Shown: in pieces, positions 9,978-19,864 of the stretch
Numbering within the stretch: position 1 is the first letter of the stretch
Layout of the letters: each line of letters begins with the position of its first letter
From: Hyphomicrobiales bacterium
Lineage (GTDB): Bacteria > Pseudomonadota > Alphaproteobacteria > Rhizobiales > RI-29
NCBI GenBank assembly: GCA_016125495.1
Contig: WGLQ01000019.1
Location: 1 to 64,000 of the forward strand
Direction: 5' to 3'
DNA: 64,000 nt
Notes under the pieces: generated by a model
What the model saw: the letters and a program-made list of their open reading frames with translations, nothing else
What the model was told of the DNA's origin: nothing
Database searches by the model: none
Translations under genes and position numbers: made by a program

Positions 9978-10961
9978 TCACATGACGCACTTCGGGTCAC
10001 GGGCGATGCGCGCCTTCTGCTCGTCGGGCGCTCCGAAGTGAGCGAAGTAGCGCGGGTCGATGGCCGATACGGGCAGCACGATCAGGACATCCGTGGTGGC
10101 GAACTGATGGTCGATGACGGCACCGTTGCCGATGTAGGCCCCGAGGCGCAGATAGCCCTTGATCAGGGGCGGCATGCCCTTCAATGCGGCCTTCGCATCG
10201 ATCTGGTCGGCCGGGAGCAGATTCATCTCAGTATAGAGGTGGGGATGCGCCCGGGCACGCCATTCCGGCGGCGCGATGTGGTGGTGGTGCAGATAGCTCA
10301 GCGCCATGGCGTGGGCCGATGGGTCGGTGCCGGGAAAGCTGGCACAGCCGACCATCACGTCGACGCCATGCTCGCGCACATAGGTCCAGAGGCCGTGCCA
10401 GAGGAGCTCGACGGTGCGCCGGTTGCGGTAGGGTTTCAGAACGCAGGAGCGGCCGAGTTCCATGAACTTCGCCTGCGGCCGGGCCGCGATGAGCGGCGCG
10501 ATGTCGTACTCGCCTTGCGTATAGAAGCCGCCGTGCGCCTCGGCCACGTCCTGTCGCAATATGCGATATGTGCCGACGACGGCCGCGCGGCGATGCCACG
10601 GGTTGGCGCGCGAGCGCACGAGATTGGCATGGTCGACGACGAGCAGATGATCGCAAATCCGATCATACGCATCCTCGTCCCGCCGCCGCCGCATGGCGCG
10701 TGGACTGGGAACCGCCGACATCTCCTCGTAGAAAACCTCGTAGCGCAGCCGCTGGGCGCGGCGGATGTCGGCACGGGTGCGGGCGAGACGAACCTCGAGG
10801 CTGCCGATGGCACCATAGACCTTCATCGGCAGGGAGCGCAGGCGGAACCGGCCCTTGCGCCAAGCGAGATCCTTGTCGTGGCGCAGCTTGGCGAACCCGA
10901 GCGCGCGTATTGGCCGAAGCCGCCGCGCGAGTGACCTCGGACTGATTGGCGTCAGCCGCAT
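9978..10961 (-). CDS. OlsB-like ornithine N-acyltransferase (GNAT, hemolysin-like family)
   Basis: A 327-residue protein of the acyl-ACP-dependent GNAT group that includes OlsB, which makes lyso-ornithine lipid from ornithine and 3-hydroxyacyl-ACP. Recognisable elements are the core LEVRLARTRADIRRAQRLRY with FYEEM, the strand-helix VVGTYRIL, and FMELGRSCVLKPYRNRRT followed by MVGCASFPGTDP. These fit the acetyltransferase-5 fold. The start MRLTPISPRS (10961) is preferred, because the preceding 76 residues of open frame read as non-coding and reach into the next gene. No olsA-like partner is next to it, so the exact product is inferred. Ornithine lipids replace phospholipids under phosphate limitation in many Hyphomicrobiales. 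Confidence 0.78.
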   Translation of the reverse strand: MRLTPISPRSLARRLRPIRALGFAKLRHDKDLAWRKGRFRLRSLPMKVYGAIGSLEVRLARTRADIRRAQRLRYEVFYEEMSAVPSPRAMRRRRDEDAYDRICDHLLVVDHANLVRSRANPWHRRAAVVGTYRILRQDVAEAHGGFYTQGEYDIAPLIAARPQAKFMELGRSCVLKPYRNRRTVELLWHGLWTYVREHGVDVMVGCASFPGTDPSAHAMALSYLHHHHIAPPEWRARAHPHLYTEMNLLPADQIDAKAALKGMPPLIKGYLRLGAYIGNGAVIDHQFATTDVLIVLPVSAIDPRYFAHFGAPDEQKARIARDPKCVM

Positions 10962-11185
10962 CAAACCCCTCCATCGGCCGGTGCCGGGCCTGTCGGCCGG
11001 CTCCAAACACCGCTGAACCGACCGGGGATGGTGGTTCTCGCATCTTCGACCCCGGTGTTCCCGCGTCTGGGGGGTTATTCTCGCCACAAATCCATGTGCA
11101 ACACAATGACTTTGAGGGCTCACCGCCAGTTTTACACGGCCGCCCACATGGCCGCCGGAGCGGCGCTCCGACCCGCGCGAACCCC

Positions 11186-13699
11186 TCACGCGGCGTTGGC
11201 ACCATCCAGTTCGGGCGCGTCGGGCGTACCCTCACGTGGCCCTTTGGCCGGACCGCCAGGCTCGCCAGTTTCGACTTGCTCGTTCGTCTCGAGGCACCGC
11301 TCGATGGCCGAAAGCAATTGCTCACGCTCGAAGGGTTTCGCGACGTGATCGTCCATGCCGACCGCGCGTGAACGGTCGCGATCCTCGGGAAAGGCGCTCG
11401 CGGTCAGAGCGATCAGGGCCGGACGCCGCAAGGACGGGCGGGCGTGATAGAGGGCACGTATGGCACGGGCGGCTGCCAGTCCGTCCACCTCGGGCATCTG
11501 GACATCGAGCAGGACGACATCGAAACGGCCCGAGCATCGATCTTCGAGCGACTTCTCGACCTCGGTGATCGCGCGGCGGCCGTCGCCGACGATCACTACG
11601 TCGAAGCCCGCCAACTCGAGCATGCGCCGCGCGAGCAGCGCGTTCACCGGGTGGTCCTCGGCAACGAGCACGCGTCGGCGCGGGGCGTCGCCAGCGACGC
11701 CCGGGCCAACCGGTTCGGGGCTCACCGGCGCGAGGGCTCCGCCGGCGGAATCGCCGCCATGCGCCAGTGTTCCGTCCACACAAGAGAGCAGCGTCGACGG
11801 GCGTACCGGGCGAACGAGATAGCCAACGAACCCGGCGCGGCGCCAAGCATCCAGGCTCGAACGCTCGAGCGGATCGATGACGACGATGGCCCGGGCGGAA
11901 GGGGTGGCGGGGGCAGCGTGCTCGGCTGAACCGCCGGCCGCCCTCAGGCGTGCGAGGACCCGTTCCGCAGCGGTCAGGCCGATTGCCGAATCGACGATGA
12001 AAACATCCGGTTTCGCAAGAAGATCCGCTTTCAACGATCCAGTCGCGAGGCGCACGTCGTGGCCGCGCTCCGCCAGGGTTTCAGAGAACGACTCGCGCTC
12101 GAGGGGGCCTTGCAGTGCGATCAGCACGCGGTGCGGCGCGGCGACATCGCCATCGGTGGCGGCCGTCTCGTCGGCGGGGTCCTTACCGGCATCGAGCGGG
12201 CCCGTATCGGCACCGGCCGCCACGACGACAGGGAAGTGGAGGGCGAAGAGGGAGCCCTCGCCAGGGGTGCTCGTCGCGGTGATCCGGCCGCCGAGCGCGT
12301 CGGCGATGCGCTTGGAAATGGCGAGACCGAGGCCGGAGCCGCCGTGGCGGCGCGTTGCGGTGTCGTCAGCCTGCTCGAACTCCCCGAAAACGCGCTCGAG
12401 GGTCGTGTCGTCGAGCCCGGGACCGGTGTCGCGGATGCGAAAGACCAGCGTGGCCCCACCGACCGTCGCGCGCCCGGCCTCGCCGCGTTCCGGCACAGCC
12501 GGGATGCCGGTTCCGGTTTCGACCGATGCACCGGCCGGATCCGCGACGGCAATCTCGACCGCGATGCCGCCCTTTTCAGTGAACTTCACGGCATTGCCGA
12601 TCAGGTTGACCAGGATCTGGCGCACCCGGGCGGCATCCATGACGACAGCGCGTGGCACGTCCGGACGCAGGCTCCAGACGAACTCGAGGCCCTTTTCCTG
12701 GGCGCGCGGGGCGAGCAGCTCCATGACATCGCGAACCAGCGCCTCGGGCGATGCCTCCTGGAGATGCAGCTGCAGCCGGCCGGCCTCGATACGCGCGAAA
12801 TCGAGGATTTCGTCGATAAGTGAGAGCAGCGTGCGCGCGGAGGTGCGAACGCCCGTGGCATAAGTGCGCTGCTCGGGCGTCAGCGCCGTCGAGAGCAGGA
12901 GGCCGCTCATGCCGAGGATACCGTTCATCGGCGTGCGGATTTCGTGGCTGATCATGGCGAGGAAACGGGACTTGGCCTCGCTCGCCGCCTCGGCGCGTTC
13001 GCGCGCGCTACGCAGGGCTTCTTCCTCCCGGACCGTGGCCGTGACATCGCGGATCAGCGTTTGAAGTTCCTCGCCCGCCGGTTCACCAAGCGGGGAGACG
13101 ACCGCGACCACGCGATCCTCGAAGGACAGCCAGCGCCGGCCTCGGGCGGTGTCGACCTCGACGACGTACTCGCGACGGCCGTCCAGTGCATCCGGCCAGG
13201 TCTCGGCGGGCACCTCGCCGGTCAGGACCGCGGGAGCAAACCTCCAGCTCGAAAGCTCGGCGTCGTCGGCAAGGCCCATAAGCGTGCGAAACGCCCGATT
13301 GGCGAACAGTAGCGATCCGGTCCGGTCGCGGCGAATCAGGGCGTCGTCCTGGCTGTCGAGCAGATCACGATAGCGGACCTCGTTCTCGCGCAGCTCCCAT
13401 TGCAAGTCCTTGAGCGCTTCGAGGCCGAGATCCGTCGGGGCACCGGGGCGCGCGACCGCCCCGACCTCGGCCTCGCCCGAAAGCCGACCGCACCAGAAGG
13501 CCACTGCGGGGGCCGACAGGGCAAGAAGCGCACCAAGGTACGACCAGAACGAGCCGCCGCCATGGGCGAACACGATCCCCGTGGTCGTGGCGATCGCGAG
13601 GGCGAGCACCGCCAAACCCGCGAGCAACCCGCCGCCCTGCCGGACCACGCCGTTGCGTGGCCCCTTCGCACCGGCGCTCCTCAGCCCTCGCTCTACCAT
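11186..13699 (-). CDS. membrane-bound hybrid sensor histidine kinase/response regulator
   Basis: An 837-residue phosphorelay sensor. Two membrane helices lie at about residues 22-70. A PAS-like sensor (about 105-225) is followed by a HisKA domain with HEIRTPMNGILG (phosphoacceptor His near 251) and a catalytic ATPase domain with N box ILVNLIGNAVKF, DTGPGLD and GGSGLGLAISKRIADALGG. Two receiver-type modules come next. The first (about 520-640) lacks the N-terminal acidic pair (VLIALQG) and has Arg in place of the conserved Lys, so it looks like a pseudo-receiver. The second (about 665-790) is complete, with VLVAEDHPVNALLARRML and acceptor Asp in VVLLDVQMPEVDG. No cognate regulator is adjacent and the stimulus is unknown. 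The start at MVERGLRS precedes the first helix. Confidence 0.92.
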   Translation of the reverse strand: MVERGLRSAGAKGPRNGVVRQGGGLLAGLAVLALAIATTTGIVFAHGGGSFWSYLGALLALSAPAVAFWCGRLSGEAEVGAVARPGAPTDLGLEALKDLQWELRENEVRYRDLLDSQDDALIRRDRTGSLLFANRAFRTLMGLADDAELSSWRFAPAVLTGEVPAETWPDALDGRREYVVEVDTARGRRWLSFEDRVVAVVSPLGEPAGEELQTLIRDVTATVREEEALRSARERAEAASEAKSRFLAMISHEIRTPMNGILGMSGLLLSTALTPEQRTYATGVRTSARTLLSLIDEILDFARIEAGRLQLHLQEASPEALVRDVMELLAPRAQEKGLEFVWSLRPDVPRAVVMDAARVRQILVNLIGNAVKFTEKGGIAVEIAVADPAGASVETGTGIPAVPERGEAGRATVGGATLVFRIRDTGPGLDDTTLERVFGEFEQADDTATRRHGGSGLGLAISKRIADALGGRITATSTPGEGSLFALHFPVVVAAGADTGPLDAGKDPADETAATDGDVAAPHRVLIALQGPLERESFSETLAERGHDVRLATGSLKADLLAKPDVFIVDSAIGLTAAERVLARLRAAGGSAEHAAPATPSARAIVVIDPLERSSLDAWRRAGFVGYLVRPVRPSTLLSCVDGTLAHGGDSAGGALAPVSPEPVGPGVAGDAPRRRVLVAEDHPVNALLARRMLELAGFDVVIVGDGRRAITEVEKSLEDRCSGRFDVVLLDVQMPEVDGLAAARAIRALYHARPSLRRPALIALTASAFPEDRDRSRAVGMDDHVAKPFEREQLLSAIERCLETNEQVETGEPGGPAKGPREGTPDAPELDGANAA

Positions 13700-13852
13700 G
13701 CAACATCCACCCGATCGCCGACACACCCGGTGGAACTGAAACAGGATTTGTTCAAGAACAGGTTAGTGGCGCTGGTCGACGCTGGAGGGAACCGGACGCA
13801 TGCCGACCGACCGCCGGACACGCCTGCGGGCGCCGCATCCAGTGCGAACCGC

Positions 13853-15382
13853 TCAGGCGGCGACGGCCGCCCCGAGCGTCTCGCCGCGATAGCTCAGGGC
13901 TTCCGCGACATGCACGGCGCGCACGCCGTCGGCTCCGTCCAAGTCGGCGAGGGTGCGCGCCACCCGCAAGGTCCGATGATAGCCGCGCGCGCTCAGTCCC
14001 AACCGTTCGGCGGCCTGGAGCAGCAGACGACGGCCGGCCTCGTCCGGAGCCGCGACCCGCTCGAGGGCGGCGTTGCCGGCGGCGGCATTGGTCAGAACGC
14101 CCACCACGCCGAGCGCGCGATAGCGCTCGCGCTGGATGCCACGCGCGCCGATCACCCGTGCCCGGACCGAGGCGCTCGTTTCACCCGAGGCGGGCAACGA
14201 GAGATCCCCGACCGAGACGGCCGGCACCTCGATCTGGAGGTCGATGCGGTCGAGCAACGGGCCGGAAAGGCGCGCCATGTAGCGCTCCCTGCAAGCCGCG
14301 CCCGTGCGGCACGGACGGCCCGGCTGCCAACTGCCGCAGCGACACGGGTTCATCGCCGCGACCAGCTGGATACGTGATGGATAAGTGATGCGATGATTGG
14401 CGCGGGCGACGGCCGTCTCACCCATTTCGAGGGGCTGGCGGAGCGAATCGAGCACCTGGGGCTGGAACTCGGCGAGTTCATCGAGGAAGAGGACGCCGTT
14501 GTGGGCCAGTGCCACCTCGCCCGGCCTCGGACGAGAGCCACCGCCGACCAGGGCGGCCATCGAGGCGGAGTGGTGAGGGGCGCGAAAGGGCCGCTGGTCA
14601 CCGATCCGGCCACCTGCCAGCTCGCCGGCGAGGCTTCGGATCATGCTGACCTCCAGCATCTCCTCGGGCGACAATGGCGGCAATATCGAGGGCAATCGCG
14701 CGGCGAGCATCGACTTGCCCGAACCCGGCGGCCCTATCATCAGCAGGTTGTGGGCACCGGCGGCGGCGATCTCGAGGGCGCGCTTGGCGCTCTCCTGGCC
14801 GCGAATGTCGACCAGATCCGGCAGCCCGTCCGGTGCCTGCTCGCGCAACGGCTCGGGCGGCGTCAGTGTCTGTAAACCCTTGAAGTGATTGATCAACGAC
14901 AGCAGGTGCGGGGCCGCCAGGATTTCCATGTCGGCCGAAGCCCAGGCCGCCTCGGCGCCCGAGGCGGCAGGGCAGATCAGCGCCTTCGAGAGCGCGTTGG
15001 CGCCGATCGCGGCCGGCAGCACGCCGACAATCGGTGCGATGGCGCCGTCGAGCGCGAGTTCCCCCACGGCGCAGCAGCCGGCGATGGCGTCGTGGGAGAC
15101 GGCACCGCACGCCGCCATCAGCGCGAGCGCGATCGGGAGGTCGAAGTGACTGCCCTCCTTCGGCAGATCGGCCGGCGCCAAATTGACGGCGATGTGCTTG
15201 GGCGGCAGCCCGAGCCCCAGGGAGTGGAGCGCCGCACGCACCCGCTCACGGCTTTCGGCGACGGCTTTGTCGGGCAATCCCACGATGGCGAAGGCCGGCA
15301 TTCCAGGCGAAATCTGCACCTGAACGTCGACGGGCCGGGCCTCGATACCGACGAATGCGAGGGTGGTTATCGATGCGTACAT
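13853..15382 (-). CDS. comM: YifB/ComM-family AAA+ ATPase (branch-migration helicase)
   Basis: A 509-residue hexameric AAA+ protein. ComM in naturally competent bacteria promotes branch migration during recombination. The N-terminal Lon-S5-like domain ends before Walker A GPPGSGKSMLA (near 220); Walker B is GVLFLDELAEF (near 297). The Cys-rich insertion typical of the family (MNPCRCGSWQPGRPCRTGA) and the C-terminal Mg-chelatase-like segment with SGPLLDRIDL are present. An AGGAGG ribosome site lies five bases before the ATG. A GAAC-N7-GAAC LexA box sits 50-64 bases upstream, and comM has been reported as an alphaproteobacterial LexA-regulon member, so DNA-damage induction is likely. It stands alone, divergent from the EVE-domain gene. 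Confidence 0.93.
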   Translation of the reverse strand: MYASITTLAFVGIEARPVDVQVQISPGMPAFAIVGLPDKAVAESRERVRAALHSLGLGLPPKHIAVNLAPADLPKEGSHFDLPIALALMAACGAVSHDAIAGCCAVGELALDGAIAPIVGVLPAAIGANALSKALICPAASGAEAAWASADMEILAAPHLLSLINHFKGLQTLTPPEPLREQAPDGLPDLVDIRGQESAKRALEIAAAGAHNLLMIGPPGSGKSMLAARLPSILPPLSPEEMLEVSMIRSLAGELAGGRIGDQRPFRAPHHSASMAALVGGGSRPRPGEVALAHNGVLFLDELAEFQPQVLDSLRQPLEMGETAVARANHRITYPSRIQLVAAMNPCRCGSWQPGRPCRTGAACRERYMARLSGPLLDRIDLQIEVPAVSVGDLSLPASGETSASVRARVIGARGIQRERYRALGVVGVLTNAAAGNAALERVAAPDEAGRRLLLQAAERLGLSARGYHRTLRVARTLADLDGADGVRAVHVAEALSYRGETLGAAVAA

Positions 15383-15431
15383 GTTGGCCTCCTGCCGGAG
15401 TCCAGTAGATCGAAGAACCGGCCCGTGTCAA

Positions 15432-15446
15432 GAACGAAAGAGGAAC
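15432..15446. promoter_or_regulatory. LexA (SOS) box upstream of comM
   Basis: GAAC at 15432-15435 and GAAC at 15443-15446 are separated by exactly seven bases, the direct-repeat SOS-box architecture of alphaproteobacteria (GTTC-N7-GTTC on the other strand). The site lies 50-64 bases before the comM start codon, where repression of its promoter would be expected. A third GAAC follows directly at 15447-15450. Confidence 0.7.
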
Positions 15447-15607
15447 GAACAATCGCGATCACAGCGTGCATGGGCGAGACGGTCGCCACGACGATCGCCT
15501 CGCGGGCGGCGTCGTGCTGCCTCGCGCCGTGAATCGGGCTATGGCACGAAGAGGTCCGGCTGGAGGTTCCGGCCGGGTTCGGGATCGCGCGAACGACGGG
15601 GTACGCC

Positions 15608-16090
15608 ATGGCAAGGAAAACGCAAGCGATCGTCAAGCCTGCGGCAACGGAACGGATCGACCGCTGGCTCCTCAAGTCGGAGCCGGACGTGTTTTCCTTC
15701 GAGGACCTCAAGGCGAAGGGGCAGCCGGAGGAGTGGAACGGCGTGCGCAACTACCTCGCTCGCAACAACATGCGCGCCATGCAGGTGGGCGACCTCGGGT
15801 TCTTCTATCACTCCAACATCGGCAAGGAGATCGTCGGCATCGTACGCATCGCCAGCCCCATACATCGGGATTCGACGACGGACGACGAGCGGTGGGAGTG
15901 TGTCGACGTCGAAGCATTCTGCGATATGCCGCAGCCGGTGTCCCTCGCCGCCGTCAAGGCCAACGCCAAGCTCGCCAAGATGAGCCTGGTGACATCGATG
16001 CGGCTCTCCGTTCAACCGGTGACCGGCGAGGAATGGCTGGAGGTCTGCCGGATGGGGGGCCTCGACGGCGACAAGCTCGAAAAGAGCTGA
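15608..16090 (+). CDS. EVE domain-containing protein
   Basis: This 160-residue protein is essentially one EVE (PUA-like) domain. It begins after a short basic leader with the signature WLLKSEPDVFSFEDL (about residues 20-34), followed by WNGVRNYLARNNMRAMQVGDLGFFYHS and GIVRIAS. EVE domains bind nucleic acids carrying modified bases through an aromatic cage, but the physiological target of stand-alone bacterial members is mostly unknown. Length and motif order are normal. It is transcribed away from comM and towards the DUF1761 gene. No restriction or modification genes are adjacent, so a defence role is not supported by context. Confidence 0.93.
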   Translation: MARKTQAIVKPAATERIDRWLLKSEPDVFSFEDLKAKGQPEEWNGVRNYLARNNMRAMQVGDLGFFYHSNIGKEIVGIVRIASPIHRDSTTDDERWECVDVEAFCDMPQPVSLAAVKANAKLAKMSLVTSMRLSVQPVTGEEWLEVCRMGGLDGDKLEKS

Positions 16091-16204
16091 TCGCGGCCGG
16101 TCCAGTGGTCCGGCGCCGGGAGGGCCGACCCCGAATTGCGGCCCCAAGCCCCTCCATGTCAGGATGGGGAGGTTGTTCCGGGGCAGTCATCGGGGAGGAT
16201 GAGC

Positions 16205-16621
16205 ATGGCATTCGCAGGATTGAGCTGGTGGGCCGTACTGGCGGCCGCGGTCATCAGCTACGCGTTCGGGGCCGCCTATTACATGGCGCTCTCGAAGCCA
16301 TGGCTGGCGGCGGTCGGCAAGACGGAAGCAGAGATCCGAGCGTCGCCCAGTCCGTTGCCTTTCATCGTCGCCTTCGTGTCGCAGTTGGTGATGGCCATCG
16401 TGCTCGCGGGCGTGATCGGGCACGTCGCGGGGACCGGACCGCTGAGTCTGAAGCTGGGCCTCATTTCAGCGGCACTCTGTTTCGTCGGATTCGTCGCCAC
16501 GACGCTGGCAACGAACCACGGCTTCCAGGACGCTCCTCGCACGTTGACGCTGATCGATGGCGGCCACTGGCTCGGTGTTCTGCTGATCCAAGGCGCGATC
16601 ATCGGGGCGATCGGCGTCTGA
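16205..16621 (+). CDS. DUF1761-family membrane protein
   Basis: A 138-residue integral membrane protein with four predicted helices. The DUF1761 hallmark is the first helix WWAVLAAAVISYAFGAAYYMAL with the following KPWLAAVGKTE. Its function is unknown. Three starts are possible in frame; the ATG at 16205 (MAFAGLSWWAV) is chosen because the strong GGGGAGG ribosome site at 16192-16198 is six bases away, whereas the ATG at 16199 would touch it. It ends shortly before a terminator that belongs to the convergent OmpW gene. Confidence 0.83.
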   Translation: MAFAGLSWWAVLAAAVISYAFGAAYYMALSKPWLAAVGKTEAEIRASPSPLPFIVAFVSQLVMAIVLAGVIGHVAGTGPLSLKLGLISAALCFVGFVATTLATNHGFQDAPRTLTLIDGGHWLGVLLIQGAIIGAIGV

Positions 16622-16637
16622 GCGGTGCTTTCGGCAC

Positions 16638-16669
16638 AAAAAAACCGGACCCGATCTTCCCGGGTCCGG
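16638..16669 (-). terminator. intrinsic terminator of the OmpW-like gene
   Basis: A perfect 9-bp GC-rich stem (CCGGACCCG at 16645-16653 with CGGGTCCGG at 16661-16669, 7-base loop) is followed on the minus strand by seven T. It lies about 80 bases past the OmpW stop codon, between two convergent genes. Confidence 0.9.
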
Positions 16670-16749
16670 CCAGCTCGCGATACAGCGCATTCCAATCGGA
16701 TCGCAATGCCAGGATCGGCCCCTCACGCAGGGGCCGCGCCGAGGCCGCT

Positions 16750-17493
16750 CTACTTCATCGACGCCGTGTGGCGCGAGAAGAGATCGAAGCGGTAGCCAAG
16801 GCCGAAGCTGACGACCCATGGATCGAGCTCGACGTCCGCGACGATGGGGTTCAACGCGTTGTTGGTGACCCAGCGGGCTTCCGTGTCGAGGAAGATCTTC
16901 TTGACGTCGGCGGTGAGCCACCAGTTGTCGCCGAGCGAGACGTCGATGCCGGCCTGCAGCGCAAAGCCCCACTCGTCGTCGATCGAAGCGGAGGTCGCAC
17001 CCAGCGCATTGATGGCGCCCGCACCCGGCTTGGTGTCGAAGAAGTTGATGTAGGTCACGCCGGCGCCGACGTAGGGCTTGATGTTGCCCATGCCGGTGAA
17101 GTGGTACTGGAGCGTCACGGTGGGCGGGAAGATCCAGGTCTCCGCCAACTCGCCAACCGGGCCGAGAACGGCACCCTCACCCTTCACTTCGTGCTGGGCA
17201 ACACAGCAGAAGAGTTCGACGGCCATGTTCGGCGAGAAGAAGTAGGTGAGCGTAGCCGCCGGGATGAAGGCGTCGGTCACGTCGGCGCCGAGGGCGGGAT
17301 TGACCGGTCCGCCGCCCGTGGAAATTCCGATCTCGGTGTCGGGCAGAACGCCCGCGCCGAGCACGCGGATCATGAAGTTGCCATGGCTCTGGGGCTCGGC
17401 CCAATCGCCGGCCGAAGCCGATCTGATGTCATAGGAAGAAAGGCCGGCCAGCAAACATGCCGCCAAGGCCCATGTCGCAAATATTCTAGGCAT
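16750..17493 (-). CDS. OmpW family outer membrane protein
   Basis: A 247-residue secreted beta-barrel protein. The first 28 residues form a signal peptide (MPRIFATWALAACLLAGL, cleavage expected after SASA). The mature part has alternating hydrophobic strands typical of the eight-stranded OmpW barrel: GNFMIRVLGAGVLP, AATLTYFFSPNMAVELF, PTVTLQYHF, KPYVGAGVTYINFF and a final strand near WVVSFGLGYRFDL. OmpW proteins form a narrow hydrophobic channel in the outer membrane, often linked to stress or small hydrophobic compounds. The ATG at 17493 has a GGGGGA site upstream; the open frame before it is not signal-like. It diverges from acs and ends in a strong terminator. Confidence 0.9.
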   Translation of the reverse strand: MPRIFATWALAACLLAGLSSYDIRSASAGDWAEPQSHGNFMIRVLGAGVLPDTEIGISTGGGPVNPALGADVTDAFIPAATLTYFFSPNMAVELFCCVAQHEVKGEGAVLGPVGELAETWIFPPTVTLQYHFTGMGNIKPYVGAGVTYINFFDTKPGAGAINALGATSASIDDEWGFALQAGIDVSLGDNWWLTADVKKIFLDTEARWVTNNALNPIVADVELDPWVVSFGLGYRFDLFSRHTASMK

Positions 17494-17821
17494 AAGGGGT
17501 CCCCCAGCTCGTCTTGCGATCCCAAGATGAGACGGCCGCACACTCGCGGCCGGCGCCCCCACGCACCAAGACGGCTACCAGCAGTCGACCGGATTCGCCA
17601 AGGCTTCGAATTGACCTCGATCAAGCCGAGCCACGCGGCCTTCCGCAAATGCGAGAGGTGCGGCAAACGTGCAACGGTCGGTGCAGGTGACGGCCCACGT
17701 CCCGTTCGCTCGCGCGGGGCGTGACGCCGGATGGGGTTCGACCAACGGGGCGCTTGCAGCCGGGTGATCGCTTTGCCTATTCCTATTGCAAAGGCAAAGG
17801 ATGCGCCGGGAGGAAACTGGA
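17494..17821. other. intergenic region between OmpW-like gene and acs
   Basis: These 328 bases hold divergent promoters for the OmpW-like gene and acs. No open frame in it looks coding. The only distinct element is the TTTGC/GCAAA repeat cluster at 17771-17799 near acs. Confidence 0.6.
17771..17799. promoter_or_regulatory. TTTGC/GCAAA inverted repeats ahead of acs (possible ScfR/RamB-type operator)
   Basis: The stretch begins CTTTGCC and ends GGCAAAG, a 7-bp inverted repeat, and also contains an internal GCAAAG next to the outer half-site. It lies 23-51 bases upstream of the acs ATG. Short-chain acyl-CoA regulators of the RamB/ScfR/PccR type are known to recognise TTTGC-containing repeats at acetate and propionate genes. 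No such regulator is encoded in this window. Confidence 0.4.
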
Positions 17822-19774
<1,953 letters not shown>

Positions 19775-19864
19775 GGCGAAAAGTCGATCGGCGGTCGGGA
19801 TGTGCGGCCGCCGGTCCGCAAGCGCCGAAGGCGACGCGGTGGGGAGGTGCCGGGGAGCAGCGTA

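Noticed and set aside
13749-13760. TGTTCAAGAACA as a second LexA site near the hybrid kinase
   Set aside because: It is a near-palindrome of the Gram-positive type and does not match the alphaproteobacterial direct repeat GTTC-N7-GTTC.
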